Source of the DNA: a virus
Virus record (IMG/VR): IMGVR_UViG_3300006737_000066
Location: 1 to 40,183 of that record
Reading direction: 5' to 3' (one strand)
Length of the DNA stretch: 40,183 bases
Shown: one piece after another, positions 5,508-12,101 of the stretch
Layout of the letters: each line of letters starts with the position of its first letter
Position numbering within the stretch: the first letter of the stretch is position 1
The notes under the pieces: model-generated
Database searches by the model: none
What the model was told of the DNA's origin: nothing
What the model saw: the letters and a program-made list of their open reading frames with translations, nothing else
Position numbers and translations under genes: made by a program

Positions 5508-5781
5508 AATGAAATGCAATAGGGTTACCGCATCGGATAGACCCGGCAAGAAGAAGATGGTTAAAGCCTGTGAGGGTGGCAAAGAGAAGTTGATTCACTT
5601 TGGTGCTAAGGGTTATGGTCATAACTATTCTGCTGCTGCTCGTAAATCATTCAAGGCACGCCACAAGTGTGGCACTGCAAAGTCTAAACTAACTGCACGG
5701 TATTGGTCGTGTAAGAATTTATGGGCAGGCAAAGGTGGAAGCACGAAGTCATCACCAAAAAATCGTCAAGGAAAATATTAG
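5491..5781 (+). CDS. Small basic Cys-containing protein of a phage/giant-virus family
   Basis: 96 aa with a strongly patterned sequence: M-K-C-N-R-V near the start, R-P-G-K-K-K-M-V-K-A-C, then H-F-G-A-K-G-Y-G-H-N-Y-S, R-K-S-F-K-A-R-H-K-C, and A-R-Y-W-S-C-K-N-L-W. The H-F-G, R-K-S-F-x-A-R-H-x-C and R-Y-W-x-C blocks recur in small proteins of marine phages and algal giant viruses; I believe a Pfam DUF covers them but am not certain of its number. Paired Cys/His suggest zinc binding. It overlaps the preceding gene by 17 bases, so it is translationally coupled in the same operon. Confidence 0.8.
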   Translation: MAEKSRMKCNRVTASDRPGKKKMVKACEGGKEKLIHFGAKGYGHNYSAAARKSFKARHKCGTAKSKLTARYWSCKNLWAGKGGSTKSSPKNRQGKY

Positions 5782-5789
5782 TATATTTG
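5782..5789 (+). promoter_or_regulatory. TAnnTTTG promoter for the tagged basic proteins
   Basis: TATATTTG directly after the stop of the preceding gene and 16 bases before the ATG at 5806. It could restart transcription for the tagged-protein run. Confidence 0.55.
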
Positions 5790-5805
5790 TAAAAAGAATT
5801 TAACA

Positions 5806-6267
5806 ATGGCATATAAAAGAGATTTAGCAAACCCCTTAGCGGTATCTATAAACCCGGGAGATAAGCCTAAGAAAAAAAAGGCAAAAAGAAAAGTTTCAAA
5901 TAACTATAGAGGTAAAGGCGATATAAAACGCCTAAAGAAAGTTACCCGAAAAGATGGAACAACCGTAACAAAATATAAAGGAACGGGGAAAGCAAAAGTA
6001 AAATCAAGAGAGGTTCGAAATGACGAGGGCACGCTTTTAAAGTATAAAAGGAAAACTAAGACGAAAAAACCTTATAGAGAAACTACTACCAAGGTAAAGT
6101 ACAACCCTATGAAGAAAAGCGGAGCTGTTGTAACTAAGAAATCAAAACAACTTACAGGTCCATACAAAGGGAAAAAATCTAAAAGCAAGTTTGAGAGCAC
6201 TATTCCTTTTGGAGCAAAACAGTCAGTTAGAAAAGATATAGCTCGAAATCGCAAGAAAAAATCTTAA
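5806..6267 (+). CDS. Tagged basic protein 1 (RDLANPLA)
   Basis: 153 aa and among the most lysine-rich proteins here. The N-terminus is M-A-Y-K-R-D-L-A-N-P-L-A-V-S, the first of five copies of the shared tag. The tag is followed by a poly-basic patch (K-P-K-K-K-K-A-K-R-K) and then strand-like repeats of the type K-D-G-T-T-V-T-K-Y and N-D-E-G-T-L-L-K-Y-K-R-K, which recur in the other tagged proteins. There is no enzymatic motif. A role in binding or condensing DNA, or as an internal virion protein delivered by the tag, is an inference from composition and from the conserved tag on variable bodies. Confidence 0.8.
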   Translation: MAYKRDLANPLAVSINPGDKPKKKKAKRKVSNNYRGKGDIKRLKKVTRKDGTTVTKYKGTGKAKVKSREVRNDEGTLLKYKRKTKTKKPYRETTTKVKYNPMKKSGAVVTKKSKQLTGPYKGKKSKSKFESTIPFGAKQSVRKDIARNRKKKS

Positions 6268-6280
6268 TAAACAATAAATT

Positions 6281-6499
6281 ATGAAACAAGGATACAACGC
6301 AAGACTCGATGAGTCATTAGGAATGAAGCACAAGGGTGCTCACAAACAGTCTATGAAATCTCGTAGAAACGAGTCTAAGGCAATGTCTAAGAAAGACTAC
6401 GGTCACGCTTACGGTGGAGACCACTCAATGTCTTACGAGCACAAGTGCATCAAGGACGGAAAAGTTAAGGAGCACTTAACCAAGTTAATTCGTAAGTAA
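6281..6499 (+). CDS. Small conserved phage protein, 72 aa
   Basis: Starts M-K-Q-G-Y-N-A-R-L-D-E-S-L-G-M-K-H and is rich in H, K, S and G, with Y-G-H-A-Y-G-G-D-H and Y-E-H-K-C in the C-terminal half. It resembles small proteins I associate with marine flavophages and related viruses, function unknown. Its TAA overlaps the ATG of the next gene (TAATG at 6497-6501). Although in the same operon, it lacks the shared tag. Confidence 0.75.
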   Translation: MKQGYNARLDESLGMKHKGAHKQSMKSRRNESKAMSKKDYGHAYGGDHSMSYEHKCIKDGKVKEHLTKLIRK

Positions 6500-6696
6500 T
6501 GGCTACGAAGGGCAGGACAAAGTTCCCTGAAATAAAAAAGTCTCGTCAAGGGGCTTTTACTAAGTGGGCTAAGTCTAATGGCTTTAAGGATGCCTGTAGT
6601 GCAGCTTCTTCTGTTATGAAAAATACTGATAAGTATTCTGATAAGGTAGTGAAGATGGCGAACTACGCTAATAACTTTGGGTGTAAAACAAAATAA
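6499..6696 (+). CDS. Small conserved phage protein, 65 aa
   Basis: The sequence has the distinctive blocks K-K-S-R-Q-G-A-F-T-K-W-A-K, A-C-S-A-A-S-S-V-M and K-V-V-K-M-A-N-Y-A-N-N-F-G-C. I recognise the same pattern in other phage-encoded small proteins, but no function is established. Predicted fold is compact and helical, with two cysteines. TAATG overlap with the gene before it and only two bases before the next ATG, so it is part of a tight co-translated series. Confidence 0.75.
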   Translation: MATKGRTKFPEIKKSRQGAFTKWAKSNGFKDACSAASSVMKNTDKYSDKVVKMANYANNFGCKTK

Positions 6697-6698
6697 CT

Positions 6699-6806
6699 AT
6701 GGGAAAGGCTTTAGTATGGTTAGGAAATAAAATCATCGCATTTGGATTGTGGTGTAAGAGAACTTGGAATAAGTTTATTAGTAAACTAATGTTCAAAAAC
6801 GTATAA
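6699..6806 (+). CDS. 35-aa cationic amphipathic microprotein
   Basis: Short frame starting M-G-K-A-L-V-W-L-G-N-K-I-I-A-F-G and ending K-L-M-F-K-N-V. Hydrophobic residues (L, I, V, W, F) alternate with Lys/Arg at helical spacing, giving an amphipathic cationic helix that could lie on a membrane. The case for translation is the packing: it begins two bases after one stop and ends three bases before the next ATG, filling a gap of about 110 bases in a gene-dense operon. It differs from its neighbours in being hydrophobic. Membrane disruption, host takeover or virion-associated roles are all possible; none is shown. Confidence 0.6.
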   Translation: MGKALVWLGNKIIAFGLWCKRTWNKFISKLMFKNV

Positions 6807-6809
6807 CCA

Positions 6810-7124
6810 ATGGCACGAAAAAGAGATTTATCAAGCCCATTAGCTGCATCTGAGTTCGATGATAACAAGCCTGAAATCAGAAGAGATACTACCGGGCGGG
6901 GAAAGAAACGGTCTGTTAAAGTAACAGGACGAGGAGAGGACAAGGTAAAAGAGGTATACAAAAAAGGTAAGCTTGTAAGAAGAAAAAAGGGAACAGTTAT
7001 ATCTAATGTTCAAAAGGAACGAAAGAGAATACAAGAAAGAAGATTAGAGTCTCTCGAAGCTAAAGATAAAGCCATTCAAAAAAGAAAGACAATTCAAAAA
7101 AGAAAGAAAAACGAAAAAGTATAA
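6810..7124 (+). CDS. Tagged basic protein 2 (RDLSSPLAASEFD)
   Basis: 104 aa. The N-terminus M-A-R-K-R-D-L-S-S-P-L-A-A-S-E-F-D is nearly identical to that of tagged protein 5 (8018) at the protein level, although half of those codons differ synonymously. The body has a basic patch (G-R-G-K-K-R-S), a K-K-G-K-L-V-R-R-K-K-G-T strand repeat and a long charged helix with the repeat Q-K-R-K-T-I/K-Q-K-R-K at the end. Short spacing on both sides places it in the same operon. Function unknown; DNA-binding or internal virion protein is the working guess. Confidence 0.78.
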   Translation: MARKRDLSSPLAASEFDDNKPEIRRDTTGRGKKRSVKVTGRGEDKVKEVYKKGKLVRRKKGTVISNVQKERKRIQERRLESLEAKDKAIQKRKTIQKRKKNEKV

Positions 7125-7127
7125 CCA

Positions 7128-7448
7128 ATGGCGATGAGAAATTTATCAACACCTCTTGCGTCGACTTTTGGCGATGAAAAGAAGGCTACTACAAAAAAGA
7201 ATAAGGCAGGTACGACTCAGATAGACCCCAAGACAAGAAAGACAAGTCTCACGGGAAAGGACTATACTAATCAAGATTATTCAAGTAGTAATGAAGCTTT
7301 AAAAAGAGGCAAGTCTGCTGCAAAGAGATATGGTAAACAAACCACGGTTTGTAACTTCAATAAATCAAAAACTAAAAAAAGCTGTACTACTTACAATAAA
7401 AACGGTAAGGTTATAAGCAGAAAAATAGTTGACGTAAAAAAAGGATAA
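7128..7448 (+). CDS. Tagged basic protein 3 (RNLSTPLA)
   Basis: 106 aa. The tag is M-A-M-R-N-L-S-T-P-L-A-S-T-F-G-D, then a K/T-rich segment. The C-terminal half contains two cysteines (V-C-N-F-N-K-S-K and K-S-C-T-T-Y-N-K-N-G-K-V-I), where the Y-N-K-N-G-K-V-I-S-R-K strand resembles the D-G-T/N-G-K repeats in its paralogues. Its TAA overlaps the ATG of the next gene (TAATG at 7446-7450). Function not recognised. Confidence 0.75.
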   Translation: MAMRNLSTPLASTFGDEKKATTKKNKAGTTQIDPKTRKTSLTGKDYTNQDYSSSNEALKRGKSAAKRYGKQTTVCNFNKSKTKKSCTTYNKNGKVISRKIVDVKKG

Positions 7449-8005
7449 TGGCATTTAAAAGAAATTTAGCTTTCCCATTAGCACCTACAGTTGGGGATGA
7501 CAAGAAGAAAAAGAAAAAGAAAAAGAAAACCGTTAAAAATCCTGACGGAACTATAACTACATACCGTACTCGAAGAAGTGGTGATATAGTTAAAAAAACT
7601 ACAACGCCAAGTACAAAAAGTACAACGCCCCCTTCTAAACCTGAGCCTAAAAGAACAAGAGCAGAGAAGAAAAAAGATAAAGCTCAGTCAGAAGCCATTA
7701 ACAAAAAGTTTGGCTTTGGTAAGTATGAAGACCCTGAAAAGAGAAAAGCTCGTAAAGAGTCTATGAAGGCATACGACAAGCAAAATAGAAAAAGAAGAAG
7801 AACAGCAAGAAAAACAGAAAGGGAAGTAATCAAAGCTGAAAAGTCTAATGCAAGGTATATTAAAAAAGTAAAAAAAGGAAAGTCCCCTAAGGTAAAACTA
7901 AAAGGAAAAAGGGGAGCATATAAAGGCAAAGGTGGAAGTGAAGTGAAATTCTGTAAGCCGGGTGCTTCAGGAAAAAGAAAAGCGTGTAAACATAATGTTG
8001 GATAA
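7448..8005 (+). CDS. Tagged basic protein 4 (RNLAFPLA) with poly-Lys tract
   Basis: 185 aa. The tag M-A-F-K-R-N-L-A-F-P-L-A-P-T-V-G-D-D is followed immediately by nine consecutive lysines (about residues 19-27). Then come a N-P-D-G-T-I-T-T-Y strand repeat, a P/S/T linker, a long K/R/E helix with K-A-R-K-E-S and R-K-R-R-R-T-A-R-K, and a glycine/lysine tail with two Cys (F-C-K-P-G-A-S-G-K-R-K-A-C-K). Composition resembles histone-tail-like or protamine-like proteins. It starts in a TAATG overlap. Binding to the phage genome or to host nucleic acid is inferred from charge only. Confidence 0.78.
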   Translation: MAFKRNLAFPLAPTVGDDKKKKKKKKKTVKNPDGTITTYRTRRSGDIVKKTTTPSTKSTTPPSKPEPKRTRAEKKKDKAQSEAINKKFGFGKYEDPEKRKARKESMKAYDKQNRKRRRTARKTEREVIKAEKSNARYIKKVKKGKSPKVKLKGKRGAYKGKGGSEVKFCKPGASGKRKACKHNVG

Positions 8006-8017
8006 ATAAAAAAAGAA

Positions 8018-8668
8018 ATGGCAACAAGAAAAAGAAATCTGTCAAGTCCATTGGCAGCCTCGGAGTTTGATATCGTAGTAACTCCTATGAAGAAAAAGAA
8101 AAAGAAAAGAAGTGTTCAAGTAACCGATGATAAAAAAACAGGAAGTAGAACACTTACCGTTAAGAAGCGTAGTGGTGCTAAAAGAGCTGTTACTATTAGT
8201 AAGGATGGTACAAAAACAACAAGAACTAAGACCAACCGAAAAGGAGAACAGGTAAGAAAGAAAACTACACAACTTAATCTAAGTAAAAAACCGGGGAAGA
8301 GCACTGCAACTACTACTTTAGAGAAAAAAGGCAAGCCAACAAAAACTCGTACTGCTAAAGAGATGACAGCAAGGCAGGCATATATGGTTGCCACGCAAGC
8401 TGATGATTTCAAAGCAGATGCACAGAAAAATGTTAAAAAGAAAAAGAGACTTTACCGCAGAGACGACGATGTAAAAGCGCAGCGTAAACAAAATAATAAA
8501 GACTACAGGGAGAGAAAAAGACAAGCTAACAAGAAATATAAACCCGCGAAGAAAAAGAAAAACAAAAAATTAAAAAGTTTTAAACAAATACGCATAGATA
8601 TTAAAGAGGCTTGCAAAGGGAAGCGTAAAGGCACTAAGAAATGTGCTTCAGCGAGAAAAAGATTTTAA
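8018..8668 (+). CDS. Tagged basic protein 5 (RNLSSPLAASEFD)
   Basis: 216 aa, the largest of the tagged set. The tag M-A-T-R-K-R-N-L-S-S-P-L-A-A-S-E-F-D is followed by K-K-K-K-K-K-R-S, several strand repeats (T-I-S-K-D-G-T-K-T-T-R-T-K and N-R-K-G-E-Q-V-R-K-K-T), a short less basic helix (A-R-Q-A-Y-M-V-A-T-Q-A-D-D-F) and a strongly basic tail ending A-C-K-G-K-R-K-G-T-K-K-C-A-S-A-R-K-R-F. Tag and body arrangement matches the other four, indicating duplication from one ancestor followed by divergence of the bodies. Confidence 0.78.
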   Translation: MATRKRNLSSPLAASEFDIVVTPMKKKKKKRSVQVTDDKKTGSRTLTVKKRSGAKRAVTISKDGTKTTRTKTNRKGEQVRKKTTQLNLSKKPGKSTATTTLEKKGKPTKTRTAKEMTARQAYMVATQADDFKADAQKNVKKKKRLYRRDDDVKAQRKQNNKDYRERKRQANKKYKPAKKKKNKKLKSFKQIRIDIKEACKGKRKGTKKCASARKRF

Positions 8669-8670
8669 TA

Positions 8671-8859
8671 ATGGCTTACAAACAAAAACCAACATTCAAT
8701 CAACCGAGCAGAGGTCTTGGTGATAGTATTGAGAAGTTCACTAAAGCTACCGGTATCAAGTCGGTAGTCAATAAAGTTTCCAATGCTATAGGAAAAGATT
8801 GCGGCTGTGGAGAAAGAAGAGATTCTTTAAATCGAGTATTCCCATATAAAAAAAAATAA
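8671..8859 (+). CDS. Small conserved phage protein with C-G-C-G motif, 62 aa
   Basis: I choose ATG 8671 (M-A-Y-K-Q-K-P-T-F-N) instead of the ATG at 8641, which lies inside the previous gene and would add ten residues unlike the neighbours' Met-Ala starts. The C-terminus K-D-C-G-C-G-E-R-R-D-S-L-N-R-V-F-P-Y-K-K-K matches a motif (D-C-G-C-x-x-R-x-x-x-L-N-x-x-F-P-Y) I recognise from many Bacteroidetes phages, function unknown; the close cysteines suggest metal binding. It is the last gene of the basic-protein cluster, with a new promoter downstream. Confidence 0.8.
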   Translation: MAYKQKPTFNQPSRGLGDSIEKFTKATGIKSVVNKVSNAIGKDCGCGERRDSLNRVFPYKKK

Positions 8860-8920
8860 GATGATACAGATTTCTATATCCATAGCAGTAAAGTAGTTTA
8901 AAACAATATTTAAAAAATAC

Positions 8921-8928
8921 TATCTTTG
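8921..8928 (+). promoter_or_regulatory. TAnnTTTG promoter for the surface/lysis module
   Basis: TATCTTTG lies 20 bases before the ATG at 8949, after a 60-base AT-rich gap. Confidence 0.65.
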
Positions 8929-8948
8929 TAGTAATAAAAGAAAAACAA

Positions 8949-9563
8949 ATGGCAACACCACCAAGCAATGAACAATTTGTAGGAATCAACGCCTCGCAAG
9001 ACTTAACTGAAAGGTCATCAGGATTAATAAACGATAAGAGACAGATATATACTTATGCTGACTTAATCGGAGGAGCACACGGAACTTCACAATTAGAAGC
9101 TTCAGGTACTACTACGGGTCTTTTTGCAGGTGTTTCAAAATACGGATACACTATGAGTCTCGGTACATTTGTGTATGATGTTTACAACTTTAGAGCTATG
9201 GTGCCCTTAAGACCTGAGGCTACAAACTTTATTTCTACATTGGGAGTTATACAGGTATCTGTAGGTGAAAATATATTTTTTATTAACAATAGAACAAACA
9301 TAGAGGCTGTAGACTTTGACGGACTTGGCGGCTACACTAATAACCCTATAAATTTAGGAGCAATGGTTGATGACTCTACAAATATAGCGAGACCTATAAA
9401 CGTAGAGTGTTATGTAAACCAAGACAATGACTTTGGATTTCCGCCTGAATATAATGGTATGTATGTAGTAGCAGAAGACTCGGCGGCATTTGAGTGTGAT
9501 GTATATGTAGATATGGATTTTATTATTCCTACAGGTTCGTCAGTAGAATTTACAATAGCTTAA
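8949..9563 (+). CDS. Putative virion structural protein, beta-rich, 204 aa
   Basis: No family recognised with confidence. The sequence is acidic to neutral and beta-rich, with aromatic and Gly/Asn turns, lacks Cys-rich or enzymatic motifs, and ends in alternating strands (D-V-Y-V-D-M-D-F-I-I-P-T-G-S-S-V-E-F-T-I). This composition is typical of capsid decoration, spike or fibre proteins and contrasts sharply with the lysine-rich genes upstream. It heads the unit that also carries a head-fibre-like protein and the lysis genes, which supports a virion role. Confidence 0.6.
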   Translation: MATPPSNEQFVGINASQDLTERSSGLINDKRQIYTYADLIGGAHGTSQLEASGTTTGLFAGVSKYGYTMSLGTFVYDVYNFRAMVPLRPEATNFISTLGVIQVSVGENIFFINNRTNIEAVDFDGLGGYTNNPINLGAMVDDSTNIARPINVECYVNQDNDFGFPPEYNGMYVVAEDSAAFECDVYVDMDFIIPTGSSVEFTIA

Positions 9564-9573
9564 AAATATAAAT

Positions 9574-9993
9574 ATGGAAGAGACTGCAAGATTGTTAACA
9601 GTAAAAGACGAGAGGGGAACACTTCTAAAACCTATAAACGCAACATTTGAAGTAGATTATAAGTATACAGGAGAAGCCCAAGCAGAGACAGTATTGTCAG
9701 GAGACGTATCAAGAGGAGAGGTTCGTGGCACTGAATTTCCTGCTCCAACCGCAGGAAAAGATTTAGAATATTCAGAAGTAAAAGTTACACCTAAGGCAAC
9801 TCCTTGGGAGGCTTACTCTGCAAAAGTTCGTAGATTTAATGCAGAGACTCCGAAAAAAGATTCCGAAAAAGATGGAGTAGATATGGAGCTTCCATATACA
9901 GGACCCACTAACCCAACCAAAGAAGAAATTAGAGAGGCTCTTAATAAAAAGGCAGATTGGAAGAGAAGTAAGATAAAAGAAAAATCTAAATAA
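9574..9993 (+). CDS. Hypothetical 139-aa protein
   Basis: Residues 1-80 look like short strands with acidic linkers; the last 60 are a charged region with P-T-N-P-T-K-E-E-I-R-E-A-L-N-K-K and a basic end. No domain recognised. It is spaced 10 bases from the gene before and 2 bases from the next, so it probably belongs to the virion-surface operon. Confidence 0.6.
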   Translation: MEETARLLTVKDERGTLLKPINATFEVDYKYTGEAQAETVLSGDVSRGEVRGTEFPAPTAGKDLEYSEVKVTPKATPWEAYSAKVRRFNAETPKKDSEKDGVDMELPYTGPTNPTKEEIREALNKKADWKRSKIKEKSK

Positions 9994-9995
9994 AA

Positions 9996-10460
9996 ATGGC
10001 ATATCAAAAATTACAACCAAGCAGAGCATTAGCAGTCATCAAGAGTGACGATGTAGATATTCCAAATCCCTCAATGTTGGTGGCAGATAGTGTATCAACA
10101 TTAACTGTAGGTAATAAATTAGTTGATTCAACTCAGGATTTTATTGCTGCAGGTGTAAGGGTAGGCGATATAGTTTATTCAGGAACCAATGCTGTAACAG
10201 TCAAAGCTGTCGATAGTGCAACTCAACTTGACACTGCTCCTGTAACAATAGCATCAGGTAGCACATATCAGTTGTACAGTCAGAACACACCAAGTAATGG
10301 ATGTGTATTATATGTAGGTACCGGAGGTGATTTGGAAGTAATTACAGCGGCAGGAGACACCGTTACTTTTTCCAATATGGCGAATGGCACATTTTTACCT
10401 GTTCAGGCTCTAAGAGTTTTGGCAACAGGAGCTACTGTTGATATTATTGCACTGTGGTAG
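9996..10460 (+). CDS. Head-fibre/decoration-like protein
   Basis: 154 aa. The C-terminal 60 residues read G-D-L-E-V-I-T-A-A-G-D-T-V-T-F, then G-T-F-L-P-V-Q-A-L-R-V-L-A-T-G-A-T, then D-I-I-A-L-W at the end. This 'GDTVTF ... G-x-F-x-P-V-Q-x-x-R-V-x-A-T-G-x-T ... D-I-x-A-L-W' pattern is common in small phage virion proteins annotated as head fibre, spike-base or decoration proteins. The middle (residues about 30-90) is another strand-rich repeat. The start is M-A-Y-Q-K-L-Q-P-S-R-A-L-A-V. The assignment to virion surface is likely; the exact location is not determinable. Confidence 0.65.
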   Translation: MAYQKLQPSRALAVIKSDDVDIPNPSMLVADSVSTLTVGNKLVDSTQDFIAAGVRVGDIVYSGTNAVTVKAVDSATQLDTAPVTIASGSTYQLYSQNTPSNGCVLYVGTGGDLEVITAAGDTVTFSNMANGTFLPVQALRVLATGATVDIIALW

Positions 10461-10515
10461 AATTTTACTCAACATATACACACAAGGTTAAAGTAAAGTA
10501 TGTAAACAAATAAAG

Positions 10516-10779
10516 ATGTCACAGATAAACGAAAAAACCAAGATTAATTTATCACCAAGAAATTTATTATTTATCATTGGTCTTGTGGCAACATTTGTTA
10601 GTATGTACTTCAAACTCCACGCAGAGGTGGAGGATGCCAAGCGTTTACCTGCAAGAGACGGTCAGGTTGATGCGGCAATAATAAAGACATCCAATGAGAT
10701 TGAGTTCATAAAATCTGAGATTGCAGAAATCAAAGGACAGCTTCAGACTATGGAACAACGTCTCTATGAACTTCAATAA
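10516..10779 (+). CDS. Membrane-anchored coiled-coil protein next to the endolysin
   Basis: 87 aa with one membrane segment (about residues 15-33, N-L-L-F-I-I-G-L-V-A-T-F-V-S-M), followed by a heptad-patterned helix to the end (I-E-F-I-K-S-E-I-A-E-I-K-G-Q-L). Seven bases upstream of the amidase gene. Size, topology and position fit a lysis accessory such as a spanin-like or second holin-like protein. There is no lipobox, so an o-spanin is unlikely. Function is inferred from context. Confidence 0.7.
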   Translation: MSQINEKTKINLSPRNLLFIIGLVATFVSMYFKLHAEVEDAKRLPARDGQVDAAIIKTSNEIEFIKSEIAEIKGQLQTMEQRLYELQ

Positions 10780-10785
10780 TAGATT

Positions 10786-11445
10786 ATGGGAAAATTATGT
10801 CCGTGCTGCAAGCAGCCGTTACAGAGTAACTCTAAATACGTTTGGATTCTCGATAATGGTCACGGCGGTATTATTGACGGCGTGTATCAGACAGCCGGAA
10901 AACGTAGTCCTATTTGGGATGATGGTACTCAGCTTTTTGAAGGCGAGTTTAATCGCGCTGTAGTAAAACGAATTGCTAAGTATTGCGAGAAAAACAAAAT
11001 AGATTACATAAACTTGGTAGACACCAATGAGGATGTACCTCTATCCACAAGAGTAAAAATGGCTAACGAGGTTTATCGTGAGTCAGAGAAGCCTTGTATA
11101 TACATAAGCATACACGCAAATGGATTTAGCGACGAGTCCGCAAACGGTTGGGAGGTGTTTACATCTCCGGGAGAGACTCAGTCAGACTCTATAGCAACAG
11201 CGTTATATGCTGAGGCAGAAAAAGAGTTTCCAAGATATAAGATGCGTAAGGACACAACAGATGGCGACGTAGACAAGGAGTCAAGCTTCTATGTTCTAAT
11301 TCACACTGCTATGCCTGCTGTACTGTCTGAGAACTTTTTTATGACCAACGAGAAGGAATGCAAGAATATTCTTCTAAGCGAGGAAGGAAGAGACAGAGTG
11401 GCAAAGATTCACACTGAAATGATAAATAAAATAGAAAGCAAATGA
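10786..11445 (+). CDS. Endolysin: N-acetylmuramoyl-L-alanine amidase (Amidase_3)
   Basis: Zinc amidase that cleaves the bond between N-acetylmuramic acid and the stem peptide of peptidoglycan. Ligand motifs are all present: D-N-G-H-G-G with H26, L-F-E-G-E-F-N with E54, S-I-H-A-N-G with H110, and the catalytic Glu in L-S-E-N-F-F (E182). An N-terminal C-P-C-C cluster (residues 5-8) is unusual for this family and could be a metal or disulfide feature. No signal peptide, so release depends on the holin. It is followed by an ATGA overlap with the holin gene, and preceded by the membrane coiled-coil gene. Confidence 0.93.
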   Translation: MGKLCPCCKQPLQSNSKYVWILDNGHGGIIDGVYQTAGKRSPIWDDGTQLFEGEFNRAVVKRIAKYCEKNKIDYINLVDTNEDVPLSTRVKMANEVYRESEKPCIYISIHANGFSDESANGWEVFTSPGETQSDSIATALYAEAEKEFPRYKMRKDTTDGDVDKESSFYVLIHTAMPAVLSENFFMTNEKECKNILLSEEGRDRVAKIHTEMINKIESK

Positions 11446-11837
11446 AAGAGATTTTAATGAGACTGTTCGGTAAAGGAACAGATGTAGCCGGAAAGGTTGG
11501 AGGATTGGTAGACCGATTCGTAAGAACTAAAGATGAGAAGGCAGAGTTTGAGAAGGAGATGACAAAGATTCTAATAGACGCTGAGGCTGATATGCAGAAG
11601 AACGTCACAGAGAGATGGAGAGCAGATATGAACTCTGACTCTTGGCTATCTAAGAATGTACGACCATTGGTCTTGATGTTCTTGATTTTCAACACTATGC
11701 TGTTGATATTTATTGATGCAGGATATATTGAGTTTAAGGTTGAAGCGAATTGGGTAGACTTACTTCAGGTGCTTTTACTTACTGTTATTGCTGCATATTT
11801 TGGCGGTAGAACAGTCGAGAAGACAAGAAAGAAATAA
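11442..11837 (+). CDS. Holin, GTA_holin_3TM type
   Basis: 131 aa. An amphipathic N-terminal helix and a charged linker are followed by the family's signature R-W-R-A-D-M-N-S-D-S-W-L-S-K-N-V-R-P-L (about 58-76), then membrane segments about 75-92 and 104-121 and a short basic tail. These proteins open the inner membrane to release the endolysin. The ATG overlaps the amidase stop (ATGA), so the two are translated together. With the upstream coiled-coil protein this forms the lysis cassette. Confidence 0.88.
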   Translation: MKEILMRLFGKGTDVAGKVGGLVDRFVRTKDEKAEFEKEMTKILIDAEADMQKNVTERWRADMNSDSWLSKNVRPLVLMFLIFNTMLLIFIDAGYIEFKVEANWVDLLQVLLLTVIAAYFGGRTVEKTRKK

Positions 11838-11841
11838 TTCC

Positions 11842-11849
11842 TATCTTTG
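11842..11849 (+). promoter_or_regulatory. TAnnTTTG promoter after the holin
   Basis: TATCTTTG starts four bases after the holin stop and lies 21 bases before the ATG at 11871. Confidence 0.65.
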
Positions 11850-11870
11850 TAAGAAATAAAATATAGTACA

Positions 11871-12098
11871 ATGAAACTTGATGAAAAAGAATTAAAAGAG
11901 CTTCAGGATATTCAGGAAGCCTTTGGAAAGTTGAAAGCTGCGTTAGGAGATATAGAACTCCATAAGCACGAAACATTAAAAAGGATAGACCGTCTTAAAG
12001 CTGTTTTACAAAGTAACGAACAGAAACTTATAGAAAAATATGGTAAGGACTCTGTGGTCAATATAGAGACAGGAATAATTACCAAAGAAAAAAAATAA
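11871..12098 (+). CDS. Small coiled-coil protein, 75 aa
   Basis: Almost entirely helical: K-E-L-K-E-L-Q-D-I-Q-E-A-F then K-H-E-T-L-K-R-I-D-R-L-K-A-V-L, ending Y-G-K-D-S-V-V-N-I-E-T-G-I-I-T. The two-helix plus strand layout resembles short prefoldin-like proteins I associate with marine and gut Bacteroidetes phages, where they are unassigned. It is three bases upstream of the fibre-like gene and could be a fibre chaperone or a virion component, but this is only positional. Confidence 0.7.
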   Translation: MKLDEKELKELQDIQEAFGKLKAALGDIELHKHETLKRIDRLKAVLQSNEQKLIEKYGKDSVVNIETGIITKEKK

Positions 12099-12101
12099 AA
12101 G

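Noticed and set aside
7500-7530. Programmed frameshift at the poly-lysine tract of tagged protein 4
   Set aside because: The A-rich run could slip, but the reading frame continues for 150 codons with family-like repeats and no alternative product of interest is visible.
8641-8670. N-terminal extension of the D-C-G-C protein to ATG 8641
   Set aside because: It would lie inside the preceding gene; ATG 8671 gives the usual Met-Ala start.
5130-8860. Ribosomal proteins or histones as identity of the small basic genes
   Set aside because: Charge is similar, but no ribosomal-protein or histone-fold motif is present and the sets share phage-type motifs instead.
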